Source: 70-18 sp041691815
GTDB taxonomy: Bacteria > Pseudomonadota > Alphaproteobacteria > Acetobacterales > Acetobacteraceae
Reading direction: 5' to 3'
Assembly (NCBI GenBank): GCA_041691815.1
Contig: JBEPTZ010000206.1
Coordinates: 1 to 5,293, forward strand
DNA: 5,293 nucleotides
Shown here: piece after piece, positions 1 through 5,293 of the stretch
How the letters are laid out: each line of letters begins with the position of its first letter
Numbering within the stretch: the first letter of the stretch is position 1
Position numbers and translations under genes: made by a program
The notes under the pieces: model-generated
Databases searched by the model: none
Seen by the model: the letters and a program-made list of their open reading frames with translations, nothing else
What the model was told of the DNA's origin: nothing

Positions 1-400
1 AGATCAGCCCCATCGAGATCACCGAGGCCGCCACCACGCCGGTGGTCGCCGCCAGCATGGCGCCGACAAACACCACCGCGAAGGCCAGCCCGCCGCGGAT
101 CGGGCCGAACAACTGGCCGATGGTCTCCAGCAAATCCTCGGCCATGCCGCTGCGTTCGAGGATCAGGCCCATGAATGTGAAGAACGGGATCGCCAGCAGG
201 GTCTCGTTGCCCATGATGCCGAACACCCGCTCCGGCAGCGCGCCGAGCAGTTCCGGCCCCAGCAGGCCAAGATGGATGCCCAGCAGGCCGAAACCAAGCC
301 CGGTGGCGGCCAGCGAGAACGCCACCGGGTAGCCGATCAGCAGCACCACCACCAGGGCGGCGAACATCAGCGGCGCCATGTTGGCGACGACGAACGGCAT
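1..400 (-). CDS. dctM: TRAP transporter large permease DctM, N-terminal part (cut by window edge)
   Basis: This is the first 133 codons of the large membrane subunit of a TRAP (tripartite ATP-independent periplasmic) transporter, the subunit that carries the ion-coupled translocation path in the inner membrane. The ATG at 400-398 shares its A with the DctQ stop (TGATG), which fixes the start and suggests translational coupling. Visible family features are a first hydrophobic helix (about residues 10-31) ending in GYPVAFSLA, the stretch LLAIPFFTFMGLILERSGMA (about residues 68-87), and a GG-LAFAVVFVGA helix followed by AATTGVVAASV. This wording fits the large permease class that includes FcbT3, described for aromatic or 2-oxo acid uptake; the actual substrate cannot be read from it. 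A full DctM is usually above 400 residues, so about two thirds lies beyond the left edge. A gene for the solute-binding subunit may also be there. Confidence 0.93.
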   Translation of the reverse strand, partial: MPFVVANMAPLMFAALVVVLLIGYPVAFSLAATGLGFGLLGIHLGLLGPELLGALPERVFGIMGNETLLAIPFFTFMGLILERSGMAEDLLETIGQLFGPIRGGLAFAVVFVGAMLAATTGVVAASVISMGLI

Positions 401-990
401 CACACGCCGTGCTCCTCGGCGATGGTGGTCTCGGTCGGCCGGTCATGCCCCGGTCTGTCATGGCCGGTCATCCCCGAGGGGTCCGGCCCACGGCCGGCAA
501 GGAAGGCCGCGCGCTTGATGATCTCCGAGACGCCCTGGATGGCGAGCAGGAAGAAACCGAGCGGAATGAGGATTTTCGCCGGCCAGCGCAGCAGCCCGCC
601 GGCACTGGGCGATAGCTCGTGCCGTGCGTAGCTGTCCATCACCATCGGCCAGGACAGCACCATGATCAGCACCGAGGCGGGCAGCAGGAAGAACAGCCCG
701 CCGAGCAGGTCGATCCAGGCGCGCACACGGGCGCTCATATGGCCGGTGACGATATCGATGCGGATATGCTCGTTGCGGCGCAGCGTATAGCCGGCGCAGA
801 GCAAAAACACGGCGGAGAACAGATACCACTGCACCTCCAGCCAGGCGTTCGAGCTTTCATCGAAGGTGTAGCGGACGGCGGCGTTCACCGAGCTGACCAG
901 CACCGCCACCAGCACCAGCCAGCCCACCGACTTGCCGACCCACTCGTTGAGCCGGTCGATGCCGCTGCTCAGCGCCAGCAATGCCCGCAT
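400..990 (-). CDS. dctQ: TRAP transporter small permease DctQ
   Basis: This 196-residue inner-membrane protein is the small subunit of the TRAP transporter and pairs with DctM. Four hydrophobic helices are visible at about residues 22-40, 51-69, 93-113 and 138-156. The family signatures are WLEVQWYLF at the start of helix 2, NEHIRID (residues 73-79) just after it, and GGLLRWPAKILIPLGF leading into helix 4. These resemble FcbT2-type small permeases (TRAP class for aromatic or 2-oxo acids). The frame is open 16 codons further upstream to 1038, but the ATG at 990 is preferred: GGAGG lies 6 bases before it and the extra residues are Arg/Gly-rich and non-conserved. The hydrophilic C-terminal tail (residues 166-196) is unusual in holding two consecutive GHDRP units. 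The stop overlaps the DctM start by one base. An 87-bp gap separates it from the SDR gene upstream, the widest gap in this operon. Confidence 0.93.
   Translation of the reverse strand: MRALLALSSGIDRLNEWVGKSVGWLVLVAVLVSSVNAAVRYTFDESSNAWLEVQWYLFSAVFLLCAGYTLRRNEHIRIDIVTGHMSARVRAWIDLLGGLFFLLPASVLIMVLSWPMVMDSYARHELSPSAGGLLRWPAKILIPLGFFLLAIQGVSEIIKRAAFLAGRGPDPSGMTGHDRPGHDRPTETTIAEEHGV
436..465 (-). repeat. Imperfect 15-bp tandem repeat in the 3' end of dctQ
   Basis: Two adjacent 15-base units encode GHDRP twice (DctQ residues 176-185) and differ at three bases, one unit using the AGA codon that is rare in such GC-rich genes. The 10-base word GGCCGGTCAT also occurs twice on the plus strand, at 437-446 and 462-471. 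The stretch lies in a non-conserved hydrophilic tail, so it may be a small insertion or a degenerate dispersed repeat captured by the reading frame. Confidence 0.6.
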
Positions 991-996
991 CCGCGT

Positions 997-1001
997 CCTC
1001 C
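997..1001 (-). promoter_or_regulatory. Ribosome binding site that sets the dctQ start
   Basis: On the minus strand GGAGG (within GGGGGAGG) stands 6 bases before the ATG at 990-988. No comparable site precedes the upstream in-frame ATG at 1038, so this site decides between the 196- and 212-residue forms of DctQ. Confidence 0.75.
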
Positions 1002-1077
1002 CCCGGGCGCGATGCGCCGCGCCGCCCCGCTGCGGCATTCCCGGCCAAAGGTCAAGCCCGTTTTGCGGTCCGGGCGG

Positions 1078-1872
1078 CTATCCGCCGGGCCGCCGCATGC
1101 CACCGGCGGTCATGCCGCCATCGATCACCAGTTCGGCGCCGGTCATGTGGCGCGAGGCGTCGCTGGCCAGGAACAGCACGCCGAGCGCCACCTCCTCCGG
1201 GTCGGCCGGCACGCCGAGCGGCACGGTGGCCCGCGCGATCGCCTGCGGGTCCAGCGCCACGTTCAGCCCGCCACCCTCGGGCCGCGACGCCTTGCCCCAC
1301 AGCGGTGTCACGATGATGCCGGGATGCACCGAGTTGACCCGGATGTTGTCGCCGGCATAGGCGCATTCCAGCGCCATCGACTTGGCAAACAGCCGCACCG
1401 CGCCCTTGGTGGCGCTGTAGCCGGCGAGATTGGGCGAGCCGCGCAGCCCGGCGATCGACGACATCAGCACGATGGAGCCGCCGCCCGCCCGCCGCATCGC
1501 CGGCACCGCGTGCTTCACCGACAGGAACACCCCGTCCAGATTGACCGCCGTCTGCCGCCGCCACTCGGCCAGCGACATCTCCAGCGCCGAGCCGAACACC
1601 GCGATGCCGGCATTGGCGACCATGATATCCAGCCGGCCGAAATGCCGCTCCGCCCCGGCGATCAGCCCCGGCCAAGCCGCCTCCTCGGTCACGTCCTGGT
1701 GCAGAAACAGCGCCGCCGCCCCCAGTTCGGCGGCCAGCGCCTGCCCCGCATCATCGTCGAGATCGGTGATCACCACCCGGCCGCCCTCGCGCGCCAGCAC
1801 CCGCGCGCAGGCCGCCCCGATGCCCGACGCGCCGCCGGTGATGAACGCCACCTTGCCGTCGATCTGCCCCAT
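1078..1872 (-). CDS. Short-chain dehydrogenase/reductase (SDR family, NAD-type)
   Basis: This 264-residue cytosolic protein is a classical SDR oxidoreductase, probably interconverting an alcohol and a ketone. The order of motifs is complete: TGGASGIG (residues 12-19) for the dinucleotide, Asp37 at the end of the second strand (favouring NAD over NADP), DV at 60-61, NAG at 87-89, and the catalytic tetrad Asn111, Ser139, Tyr152 and Lys156 (YSATK). The C-terminus has the usual FLASDASRHMTG...VIDGG ending, and the length is normal for the family. The ATG at 1872 is chosen because GGGGAG lies 5 bases upstream and the protein then starts directly before the first beta strand; the frame is open 20 codons further but that extension overlaps the preceding gene. 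It follows the MBL hydrolase gene by 10 bp. The substrate is unknown; its place in the operon suggests it acts on the compound brought in by the TRAP transporter. Confidence 0.94.
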   Translation of the reverse strand: MGQIDGKVAFITGGASGIGAACARVLAREGGRVVITDLDDDAGQALAAELGAAALFLHQDVTEEAAWPGLIAGAERHFGRLDIMVANAGIAVFGSALEMSLAEWRRQTAVNLDGVFLSVKHAVPAMRRAGGGSIVLMSSIAGLRGSPNLAGYSATKGAVRLFAKSMALECAYAGDNIRVNSVHPGIIVTPLWGKASRPEGGGLNVALDPQAIARATVPLGVPADPEEVALGVLFLASDASRHMTGAELVIDGGMTAGGMRRPGG

Positions 1873-1882
1873 CAAATCTCCC

Positions 1883-2776
1883 CTACCAGCCAGCCGGCTC
1901 GAACCGATAGCCATCGCCCTGCCGGCGCACATAGCCGCAATACGGCGCGCCGAAATGGAACGGCATGATCAGCGCCTCGCGCTCCGCCGCCCGCGCCAGC
2001 ACCAGCGCCCGCGACTCCCGCGCCTGATCCGGCCAGACAATATAGCGATCATTCCAATGCGGATTGGCAACCTGGATCGGGCTGTGCATGGTATCGGTGG
2101 AGAAATACCCCTCCTCGCCATTCGAGCGCAGCCGCAATGCGGTGAGCCCCGGCGAATGCCCCGGCACCGCCTCCGGCACCAGGCAGCCGGCGAGTTCCTT
2201 GTCGCCATCGTAGAAATCCACCAGCCCGGCTTGCAGCACCGGCAGCACGCTGTCGGCGAACGAGCCGGCCTGCACCCCGGTCTCGCCGCCGTCATAGGCC
2301 GCCTTCCAGTAGTCGAAATCCGCCTTCGGCATCAGGTAGCGGGCATTGGGGAACGCCGGCACGAAGCGCCCGTCCCGTTCCACCGTGTTGCCGCCGACAT
2401 GGTCGGTGTGCAGATGGGTATGCACCACATGCGTCACTTTCTCCGGCGCCGCCCCGGCCGCCTCCAGCCACGGCACCACCAGCGTGTTCAGCATGTTCAT
2501 CCGCGGCGCCGCCCGCTGCTTGTGATTGCCCACCCCGGTATCGATCAGGATGGTGTTGCCGCCGGCCTGCACCAGCCACAGCTGGATGGTCACGATCAAC
2601 CGATCCATATGCGGGACGTAATGATCGGGCGTCAGCCACCCGGCATGCGCCGCCAGTTGCGCGTCCCGCTCCGCCTTCGGCACCTCGGGAAACAGGAATT
2701 CCGGCGCATGCGTCGGCCCGGAATACTCCAGCACCCGCGTCACCCTGGCATCCCCGATCATCCGCGACTGGATCAT
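1883..2776 (-). CDS. Metallo-beta-lactamase-fold hydrolase (lactonase/esterase-like)
   Basis: This 297-residue protein belongs to the metallo-beta-lactamase superfamily and is likely a binuclear metal hydrolase of lactones or esters. The metal site is fully present: HLHTDH with His121, His123, Asp125 and His126, then His207 in PGHSPG, Asp228 in STDTMHSPIQV, and His274 in MPFHFG. The strand IDTGVGN (residues 78-84) precedes it. The N-terminal 60 residues and the PIQV...W segment resemble the broad group around AHL-lactonase-like and methyl parathion hydrolase-like enzymes, but the natural substrate cannot be named. No signal peptide is seen, so it is probably cytosolic. The start ATG at 2776 has AGGGA 5 bases upstream; ATG at residue 6 is a possible alternative. 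It lies 8 bp after the GST gene, and its own TAG stop touches the SDR ribosome binding site, which points to co-translation. In the proposed pathway it would open a ring or cleave an ester. Confidence 0.92.
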   Translation of the reverse strand: MIQSRMIGDARVTRVLEYSGPTHAPEFLFPEVPKAERDAQLAAHAGWLTPDHYVPHMDRLIVTIQLWLVQAGGNTILIDTGVGNHKQRAAPRMNMLNTLVVPWLEAAGAAPEKVTHVVHTHLHTDHVGGNTVERDGRFVPAFPNARYLMPKADFDYWKAAYDGGETGVQAGSFADSVLPVLQAGLVDFYDGDKELAGCLVPEAVPGHSPGLTALRLRSNGEEGYFSTDTMHSPIQVANPHWNDRYIVWPDQARESRALVLARAAEREALIMPFHFGAPYCGYVRRQGDGYRFEPAGW

Positions 2777-2784
2777 GGCCGTCC

Positions 2785-3426
2785 CTATGCGTCATCGACA
2801 GGAGCATTGGCCCGCACCGCCGGCCGCGCATTGAACTCTTCCAGCCAGGCACCGATCCGCCGATGCCCGGCGCGAAATCCCTCAGCCGCAAAGCGGAAAT
2901 CCAGATAGCCCAGCGCAATGCCGATCCCGACATGGCCGATGCCGAACGGCGTCGCCGCCAGCTCCTCGGCCTCCGCCTCCAGGTGCTCGACGCAGGCCCG
3001 CAGCTTGGCCCGCCACAACGCGATATGCTCGGCCGATTGCCGCTCCGCCGGCCGCCCCCGCTCGCCCAGCCAGGCCAGCGCCACATCCAGCATGCCGTCG
3101 CCCAGCGCATGCCGCCGCAACGCCGCCATCCGCGCCTCGCCCTCGGCCGGAAACAGCCGTGGCCCGGCGTCCAGGCTGTCAAAATATTCGCAGATCACAT
3201 GCGAATCATACAGCACCCGGCCATCGGCCAGCACCAGCGTCGGCAGCTTGCCCAGCGGGTTCTCGGTCATCAGCCCGGCATGGATGATCGTCCCGCCGAC
3301 CACCGTGCGCACGCAATCCAGCCGGTCCTGCAGCCCCAGTTCATGCGCCACCACCATCACCTTGCGCACATACGGCGAGCGCGGCGACCAGTGCAGCAGC
3401 ATCCGTCCCGGTTCCGGGGTTGGCAT
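2785..3426 (-). CDS. Glutathione S-transferase-like protein
   Basis: This 213-residue protein has the two-domain GST layout: an N-terminal thioredoxin-like domain (about residues 9-85) and a helical C-terminal domain (about 95-205). Visible landmarks are SPRSPYVRK (residues 14-22), where a Ser would occupy the usual glutathione-activating position, NPLGKLPTL with the cis-proline Pro62, and Asp74-Ser75 (YDSHVICEYF), which normally holds the gamma-glutamyl group of glutathione. The length is normal. It is the first gene of the minus-strand operon. The start at 3426 is preferred to the ATG at 3432, because GGAGG is 7 bases before the former but only 1 before the latter. GSTs in catabolic operons can act as isomerases, dehalogenases or ether-cleaving enzymes; which applies here is not visible. 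It could also be a stress-type GST that is simply co-transcribed. Confidence 0.92.
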   Translation of the reverse strand: MPTPEPGRMLLHWSPRSPYVRKVMVVAHELGLQDRLDCVRTVVGGTIIHAGLMTENPLGKLPTLVLADGRVLYDSHVICEYFDSLDAGPRLFPAEGEARMAALRRHALGDGMLDVALAWLGERGRPAERQSAEHIALWRAKLRACVEHLEAEAEELAATPFGIGHVGIGIALGYLDFRFAAEGFRAGHRRIGAWLEEFNARPAVRANAPVDDA

Positions 3427-3433
3427 CGGCATT

Positions 3434-3438
3434 CCTCC
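3434..3438 (-). promoter_or_regulatory. Ribosome binding site that sets the GST start
   Basis: GGAGG on the minus strand lies 1 base from the ATG at 3432 and 7 bases from the in-frame ATG at 3426. Only the second spacing is workable, so the GST protein most likely begins MPTPEPG, two residues shorter than the longest open frame. Confidence 0.7.
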
Positions 3439-3458
3439 CGCCTGCGTCCTGCGCTACA

Positions 3459-3469
3459 GTTTCCGAAAC
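3459..3469. promoter_or_regulatory. Small perfect palindrome, candidate operator
   Basis: The 11 bases GTTTCCGAAAC form perfect 5-base arms (GTTTC/GAAAC) around one central base. The site is one of the few AT-leaning spots in a very GC-rich region and lies between two divergent genes, directly after the possible plus-strand -10 box. A regulator bound here could control both units. The arms are short, so chance cannot be excluded, and no regulator gene is in the window. Confidence 0.3.
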
Positions 3470-3493
3470 CCACGCCGCACGCAAGGGACGCAC

Positions 3494-4165
3494 ATGCCGA
3501 TCGACAAACGTGTCGCCTCCGCCGCCGAGGCGCTGGAAGGCGTCTCTGACGGCGCCGTGGTGCTGTGCTCCGGTTTCGGCGGCGCCGGCTTCGCCAATGT
3601 GCTGATCGCAGCCCTGTGCGAGCGCGGCACCCGCAACCTGACGCTGGTGTCCAACTCCGCCACCCACCGCTTCTCGTTCACCCACCAGCTGATCGAGGCC
3701 GGCCTGGTCCGCCGCGTCATCTGCTCCGCCGCCCGCGGCCACGCCGCCGGCCTGTCGCCGCTCGAGGAGTTGTGGAAAGACGGCAAGATCGAACTCACCG
3801 TGCTGCCGCAAGGCAGTTTCGCCGAGTCGTTGCGTGCCGGCGGCGCCGGCATCCCGGCTTACTACACCCCCGCCGGCGTCGGCACCCAACTCGCCGAGGG
3901 CAAGGAGATCCGCCGCTTCGGCACCCGCGACTACCTGCTGGAGGAAGCCATCATCGGCGATCTGGCACTGATCCGCGCCGACGTCGCCGACCGCTGGGGC
4001 AATCTCAGCTTCCGCCACGCCCAGGCCAATTTCGGCCCCGCCATGGCCACCGCCGCCCGCCTCGCCATCGCCGAGGTCCGCATCACCCAGGACCACCCCA
4101 TCCCGCCCACCGAGGTGCAGTTGAGCGGCGTATTCGTCAACCGCGTGCTGGCGGTAGGAGGCTGA
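3494..4165 (+). CDS. CoA-transferase subunit A (3-oxoacid/3-oxoadipate type, PcaI/ScoA-like)
   Basis: This 223-residue protein is the A (alpha) subunit of a family I CoA-transferase, which moves CoA between acyl-CoA (commonly succinyl-CoA) and a free carboxylic acid. Conserved features are a glycine-rich SGFGGAGF segment (about residues 26-33), the PQGSFAESLRAGGAGIPAYY stretch (about residues 104-123), GVGT...AEGKE, and DRWGNL...ANFGPAMA. The last resembles 3-oxoadipate CoA-transferase subunits (PcaI) more than acetoacetate ones. Differences from the usual pattern are clear: SNSATHRF where SNNAG-like residues are common, and GFANVLI where a GIPE/GLPxxLI-like segment is common. The substrate may thus differ from 3-oxoadipate. 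The start ATG at 3494 has AAGGGA 5 bases upstream; the frame is open further upstream but that part overlaps the divergent GST gene. The B subunit follows 2 bp after its stop. Confidence 0.93.
   Translation: MPIDKRVASAAEALEGVSDGAVVLCSGFGGAGFANVLIAALCERGTRNLTLVSNSATHRFSFTHQLIEAGLVRRVICSAARGHAAGLSPLEELWKDGKIELTVLPQGSFAESLRAGGAGIPAYYTPAGVGTQLAEGKEIRRFGTRDYLLEEAIIGDLALIRADVADRWGNLSFRHAQANFGPAMATAARLAIAEVRITQDHPIPPTEVQLSGVFVNRVLAVGG
4157..4161 (+). promoter_or_regulatory. Ribosome binding site of CoA-transferase subunit B inside the end of subunit A
   Basis: GGAGG lies within the last codons of the A subunit, 6 bases before the ATG at 4168. The placement suggests coupled translation of the two subunits, which suits a complex of equal stoichiometry. 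Confidence 0.75.
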
Positions 4166-4167
4166 GG

Positions 4168-4851
4168 ATGCACCCGCTCAACCGCTTGCAGATGGCCTGG
4201 CGCGCCGCCCAGGACATCGAGGACGGCATGGTGGTCAATCTCGGCATCGGCATGCCGGTGGCCTGCGGCGACTATATCCGCCCCGGCCTGGAAGTGGTGA
4301 TCCAGGCGGAAAACGGCGTCATCGGCGCCGGCAAGCTGGCCGACCAGGCACACGCCGACAGCGATCTGGTCGACGCCGGCAGCCGCCGCATCACGCTGGC
4401 CCCAGGTGCCACCATCATCGACTCCACCGCCTCGTTCGCGATGATCCGCGGCGGCCATATCGACGCCACCATCCTCGGCGCCTTCGAGGTCGCGGCCAAC
4501 GGCGACCTGGCCAACTGGGACATGCGCATCCCCAACAAGGGCCCGCTGGTCGGCGGCGCCATGGACCTCGCCGCCTGCGCCCGGCAGGTGTGGATCATCA
4601 TGGAGTTCAACACCCGCAAGGGCGCGCCCCGGCTGCGCGAGGCCTGCCTGCTGCCGCTCACCGCCCCGGGCTGCGTCCGCCGCATCTTCACCGATCTCGC
4701 CGTGGTGCATGTCACGGCCCAGGGCTTCCTGGTCACCGAACTGCTGCCCGGCCTCAGCCCGGAAGACCTCCAGGCCCGCGCCGACGCCAAACTGCATTTC
4801 GCGCCCGACTGCCGCCCGCTCACCACCCCTGCGCTTGCCTTGCCGGAATAG
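4168..4851 (+). CDS. CoA-transferase subunit B (3-oxoacid/3-oxoadipate type, PcaJ/ScoB-like)
   Basis: This 227-residue protein is the B (beta) subunit, which carries the catalytic glutamate of family I CoA-transferases. Glu48 in the ENGVIG motif (residues 48-53) is the residue expected to form the covalent glutamyl-CoA thioester. Other family features are VNLGIGMP (residues 23-30), GGHIDATILGAFEV, NGDLANW, GPLVGGAMDLA, and LLPLTAPGCVRRIFTDLAV near the C-terminus. The length is normal. A small oddity is MEFNTRKG at a place where MEH-type wording is common in succinyl-CoA:3-oxoacid transferases; other branches vary here, so it need not mean loss of activity. The gene starts 2 bp after subunit A with a strong GGAGG and ends 8 bp before the convergent VOC gene. 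The acid substrate is unknown; by context it may be a product of the divergent dehydrogenase/hydrolase operon. Confidence 0.94.
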   Translation: MHPLNRLQMAWRAAQDIEDGMVVNLGIGMPVACGDYIRPGLEVVIQAENGVIGAGKLADQAHADSDLVDAGSRRITLAPGATIIDSTASFAMIRGGHIDATILGAFEVAANGDLANWDMRIPNKGPLVGGAMDLAACARQVWIIMEFNTRKGAPRLREACLLPLTAPGCVRRIFTDLAVVHVTAQGFLVTELLPGLSPEDLQARADAKLHFAPDCRPLTTPALALPE

Positions 4852-4859
4852 CCTTCGGT

Positions 4860-5225
4860 TCAGCCCGCCGGCTGCATCAACTCAATCCGGTTGCCAAACG
4901 GGTCATCGACGTAGCAGCGCGCGTAACCCTCCAACGGCTGGTCCTCCACCACCGCGTGCCCGGCGGCCCCCAGCCGCGCCACCAGCGCGGCAAGATCGCG
5001 CACGATCAGCGCCGGATGCGCCTTGCACGCCGGCACGAAAGCAGCATCGACGCCGAGATGCAGCTTCACCCCGCCACGCTCGAACCAGCAGCCGCCGCGC
5101 CTGGCCAGATGCGGCGGTTTTGCCACTTCCGGGATGCCCAGCAGCCCCTGGTAGAAGCCGCGCGCCGCGTCCTCGCCACCCGCCGGCATCGCCAGTTGCA
5201 CATGGTCGAGGCGCAGGATGTCCAC
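4860..5225 (-). CDS. VOC (glyoxalase/bleomycin resistance/dioxygenase fold) protein
   Basis: This 121-residue protein fits a single-chain vicinal oxygen chelate protein made of two beta-alpha-beta-beta-beta modules. Module one begins LDHVQLAM with His8 and contains FYQGLLGIPEV; module two begins around HPALIVRDL with His70 and ends with DPFGNRIELMQ, in which Glu115 is the usual C-terminal metal ligand. His56 in KLHLG is a further candidate ligand. The family includes glyoxalases, dioxygenases and resistance proteins; the reaction here cannot be named. Translation starts at GTG (5225-5223), because the next ATG lies after the conserved His8. It begins 13 bp after the gatB stop and is probably read through from it, while its 3' end converges on the CoA-transferase B gene with an 8-bp gap. 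Its link to the neighbouring catabolic genes is therefore uncertain. Confidence 0.88.
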   Translation of the reverse strand: MDILRLDHVQLAMPAGGEDAARGFYQGLLGIPEVAKPPHLARRGGCWFERGGVKLHLGVDAAFVPACKAHPALIVRDLAALVARLGAAGHAVVEDQPLEGYARCYVDDPFGNRIELMQPAG

Positions 5226-5238
5226 TGCCCCTGCCCCG

Positions 5239-5293
5239 CTATTGCAGCCTGCCGCGCAGCACGTCGTTGACCAGCGCCGGGTTGCCCTTGCCG
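5239..5293 (-). CDS. gatB: Probable GatB C-terminus (Asp/Glu-tRNA amidotransferase subunit B), cut by window edge
   Basis: Only the last 17 codons and a TAG stop (5241-5239) are in the window, reading GKGNPALVNDVLRGRLQ. The pattern GKxNPxLVNxxLxxxL is the typical extreme C-terminus of GatB, where the YqeY-like tail domain interacts with tRNA in the GatCAB complex that converts Glu-tRNA(Gln) or Asp-tRNA(Asn) to the amidated form. The same frame stays open to the window edge. The call rests on a very short stretch, so a different protein with a similar tail remains possible. If right, it marks the right boundary of the catabolic genes with a housekeeping gene. Confidence 0.62.
   Translation of the reverse strand, partial: GKGNPALVNDVLRGRLQ

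Larger units (their letters stand above)
3427..3493. promoter_or_regulatory. Divergent promoter region between the GST operon and the CoA-transferase genes
   Basis: Only 67 bp separate the two divergent start codons, so both promoters and any operator must lie here or reach into the coding ends. On the plus strand TACAGT (3455-3460) is a possible -10 box, but no good -35 box sits at the right distance. No convincing minus-strand pair was found either. The palindrome at 3459-3469 lies in its middle. AAGGGA (3483-3488) is the ribosome binding site of the CoA-transferase A gene. The location is firm; the exact boxes are not. Confidence 0.5.

Noticed and set aside
991..1077. Possible internal promoter or terminator in the 87-bp gap before dctQ
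   Set aside because: TTGACC occurs on the minus strand but no -10 box follows at 16-18 bases, GG/GC spacing does not suit sigma-54, and no stem with a T-run is present.
619..1968. A 449-codon plus-strand open frame opposite dctQ and the SDR
   Set aside because: Its product is a His/Arg/Gln-rich low-complexity chain, as expected from the reverse of well-biased coding DNA, and it crosses two clear genes and their gap.
1430..2908. A 492-codon open frame on the plus strand, opposite the SDR and MBL genes
   Set aside because: It lies antisense to two genes with complete catalytic motifs, and its Arg/Pro/His-rich product has no recognisable domain; such frames are common in GC-rich DNA.
2918..3493. 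Upstream extension of the CoA-transferase A frame
   Set aside because: The extension overlaps the whole divergent GST gene and has no domain; the ATG at 3494 has a ribosome binding site and matches the family N-terminus.
3565..4167. Upstream extension of the CoA-transferase B frame into the A gene
   Set aside because: The extra part is an Arg/Pro-rich out-of-frame reading of subunit A; ATG 4168 has GGAGG 6 bases upstream and fits the family N-terminus.
3931..4826. Long minus-strand frames opposite the CoA-transferase genes
   Set aside because: They are antisense to conserved coding sequence, with Gly/Ala/Asp-rich products of no known family.
4861..4874. Hairpin CAGCC/GGCTG with a 4-base loop near the convergent stops, considered as a terminator
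   Set aside because: The stem is only 5 bp, has no T-run on either strand, and lies inside the VOC coding end.

Overview
The window is very GC-rich, with codons mostly ending in G or C, and densely packed with genes. Codon style and protein families point to an alphaproteobacterium, possibly of the Rhodospirillales/Acetobacteraceae type; this is an inference, because the window holds no rRNA or phylogenetic marker beyond a gatB tail. All genes read intact, and no tRNA, rRNA, CRISPR array or insertion sequence was seen.

Layout. (1) Positions 1-3426, minus strand: one compact gene row, read right to left as glutathione S-transferase-like protein, metallo-beta-lactamase-fold hydrolase, short-chain dehydrogenase, TRAP transporter small permease (DctQ) and TRAP large permease (DctM, cut by the left edge). 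Junctions are 8 bp, 10 bp, 87 bp and a 1-base TGATG overlap, so this looks like one operon. (2) Positions 3427-3493: a short divergent promoter region with a small perfect palindrome. (3) Positions 3494-4851, plus strand: the two subunits of a family I 3-oxoacid/3-oxoadipate-type CoA-transferase, 2 bp apart. (4) Positions 4860-5293, minus strand: a small VOC/glyoxalase-fold protein just downstream of the last codons of a probable gatB (Asp/Glu-tRNA amidotransferase subunit B). This pair converges on the CoA-transferase genes and is probably a separate unit.

Working model (inference): the two divergent units form a catabolic module for an unidentified organic acid. The TRAP permease, closest in sequence style to the FcbT2/FcbT3 (aromatic or 2-oxo acid) class, would import it. 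The MBL hydrolase would open a lactone or ester, the SDR would oxidise an alcohol, the GST could do a glutathione-dependent isomerisation or conjugation, and the CoA-transferase would activate the resulting acid with CoA. The TRAP solute-binding protein and any regulator are not in the window. The families are ordinary; the combination and the divergent CoA-transferase subunits are the points of most interest.
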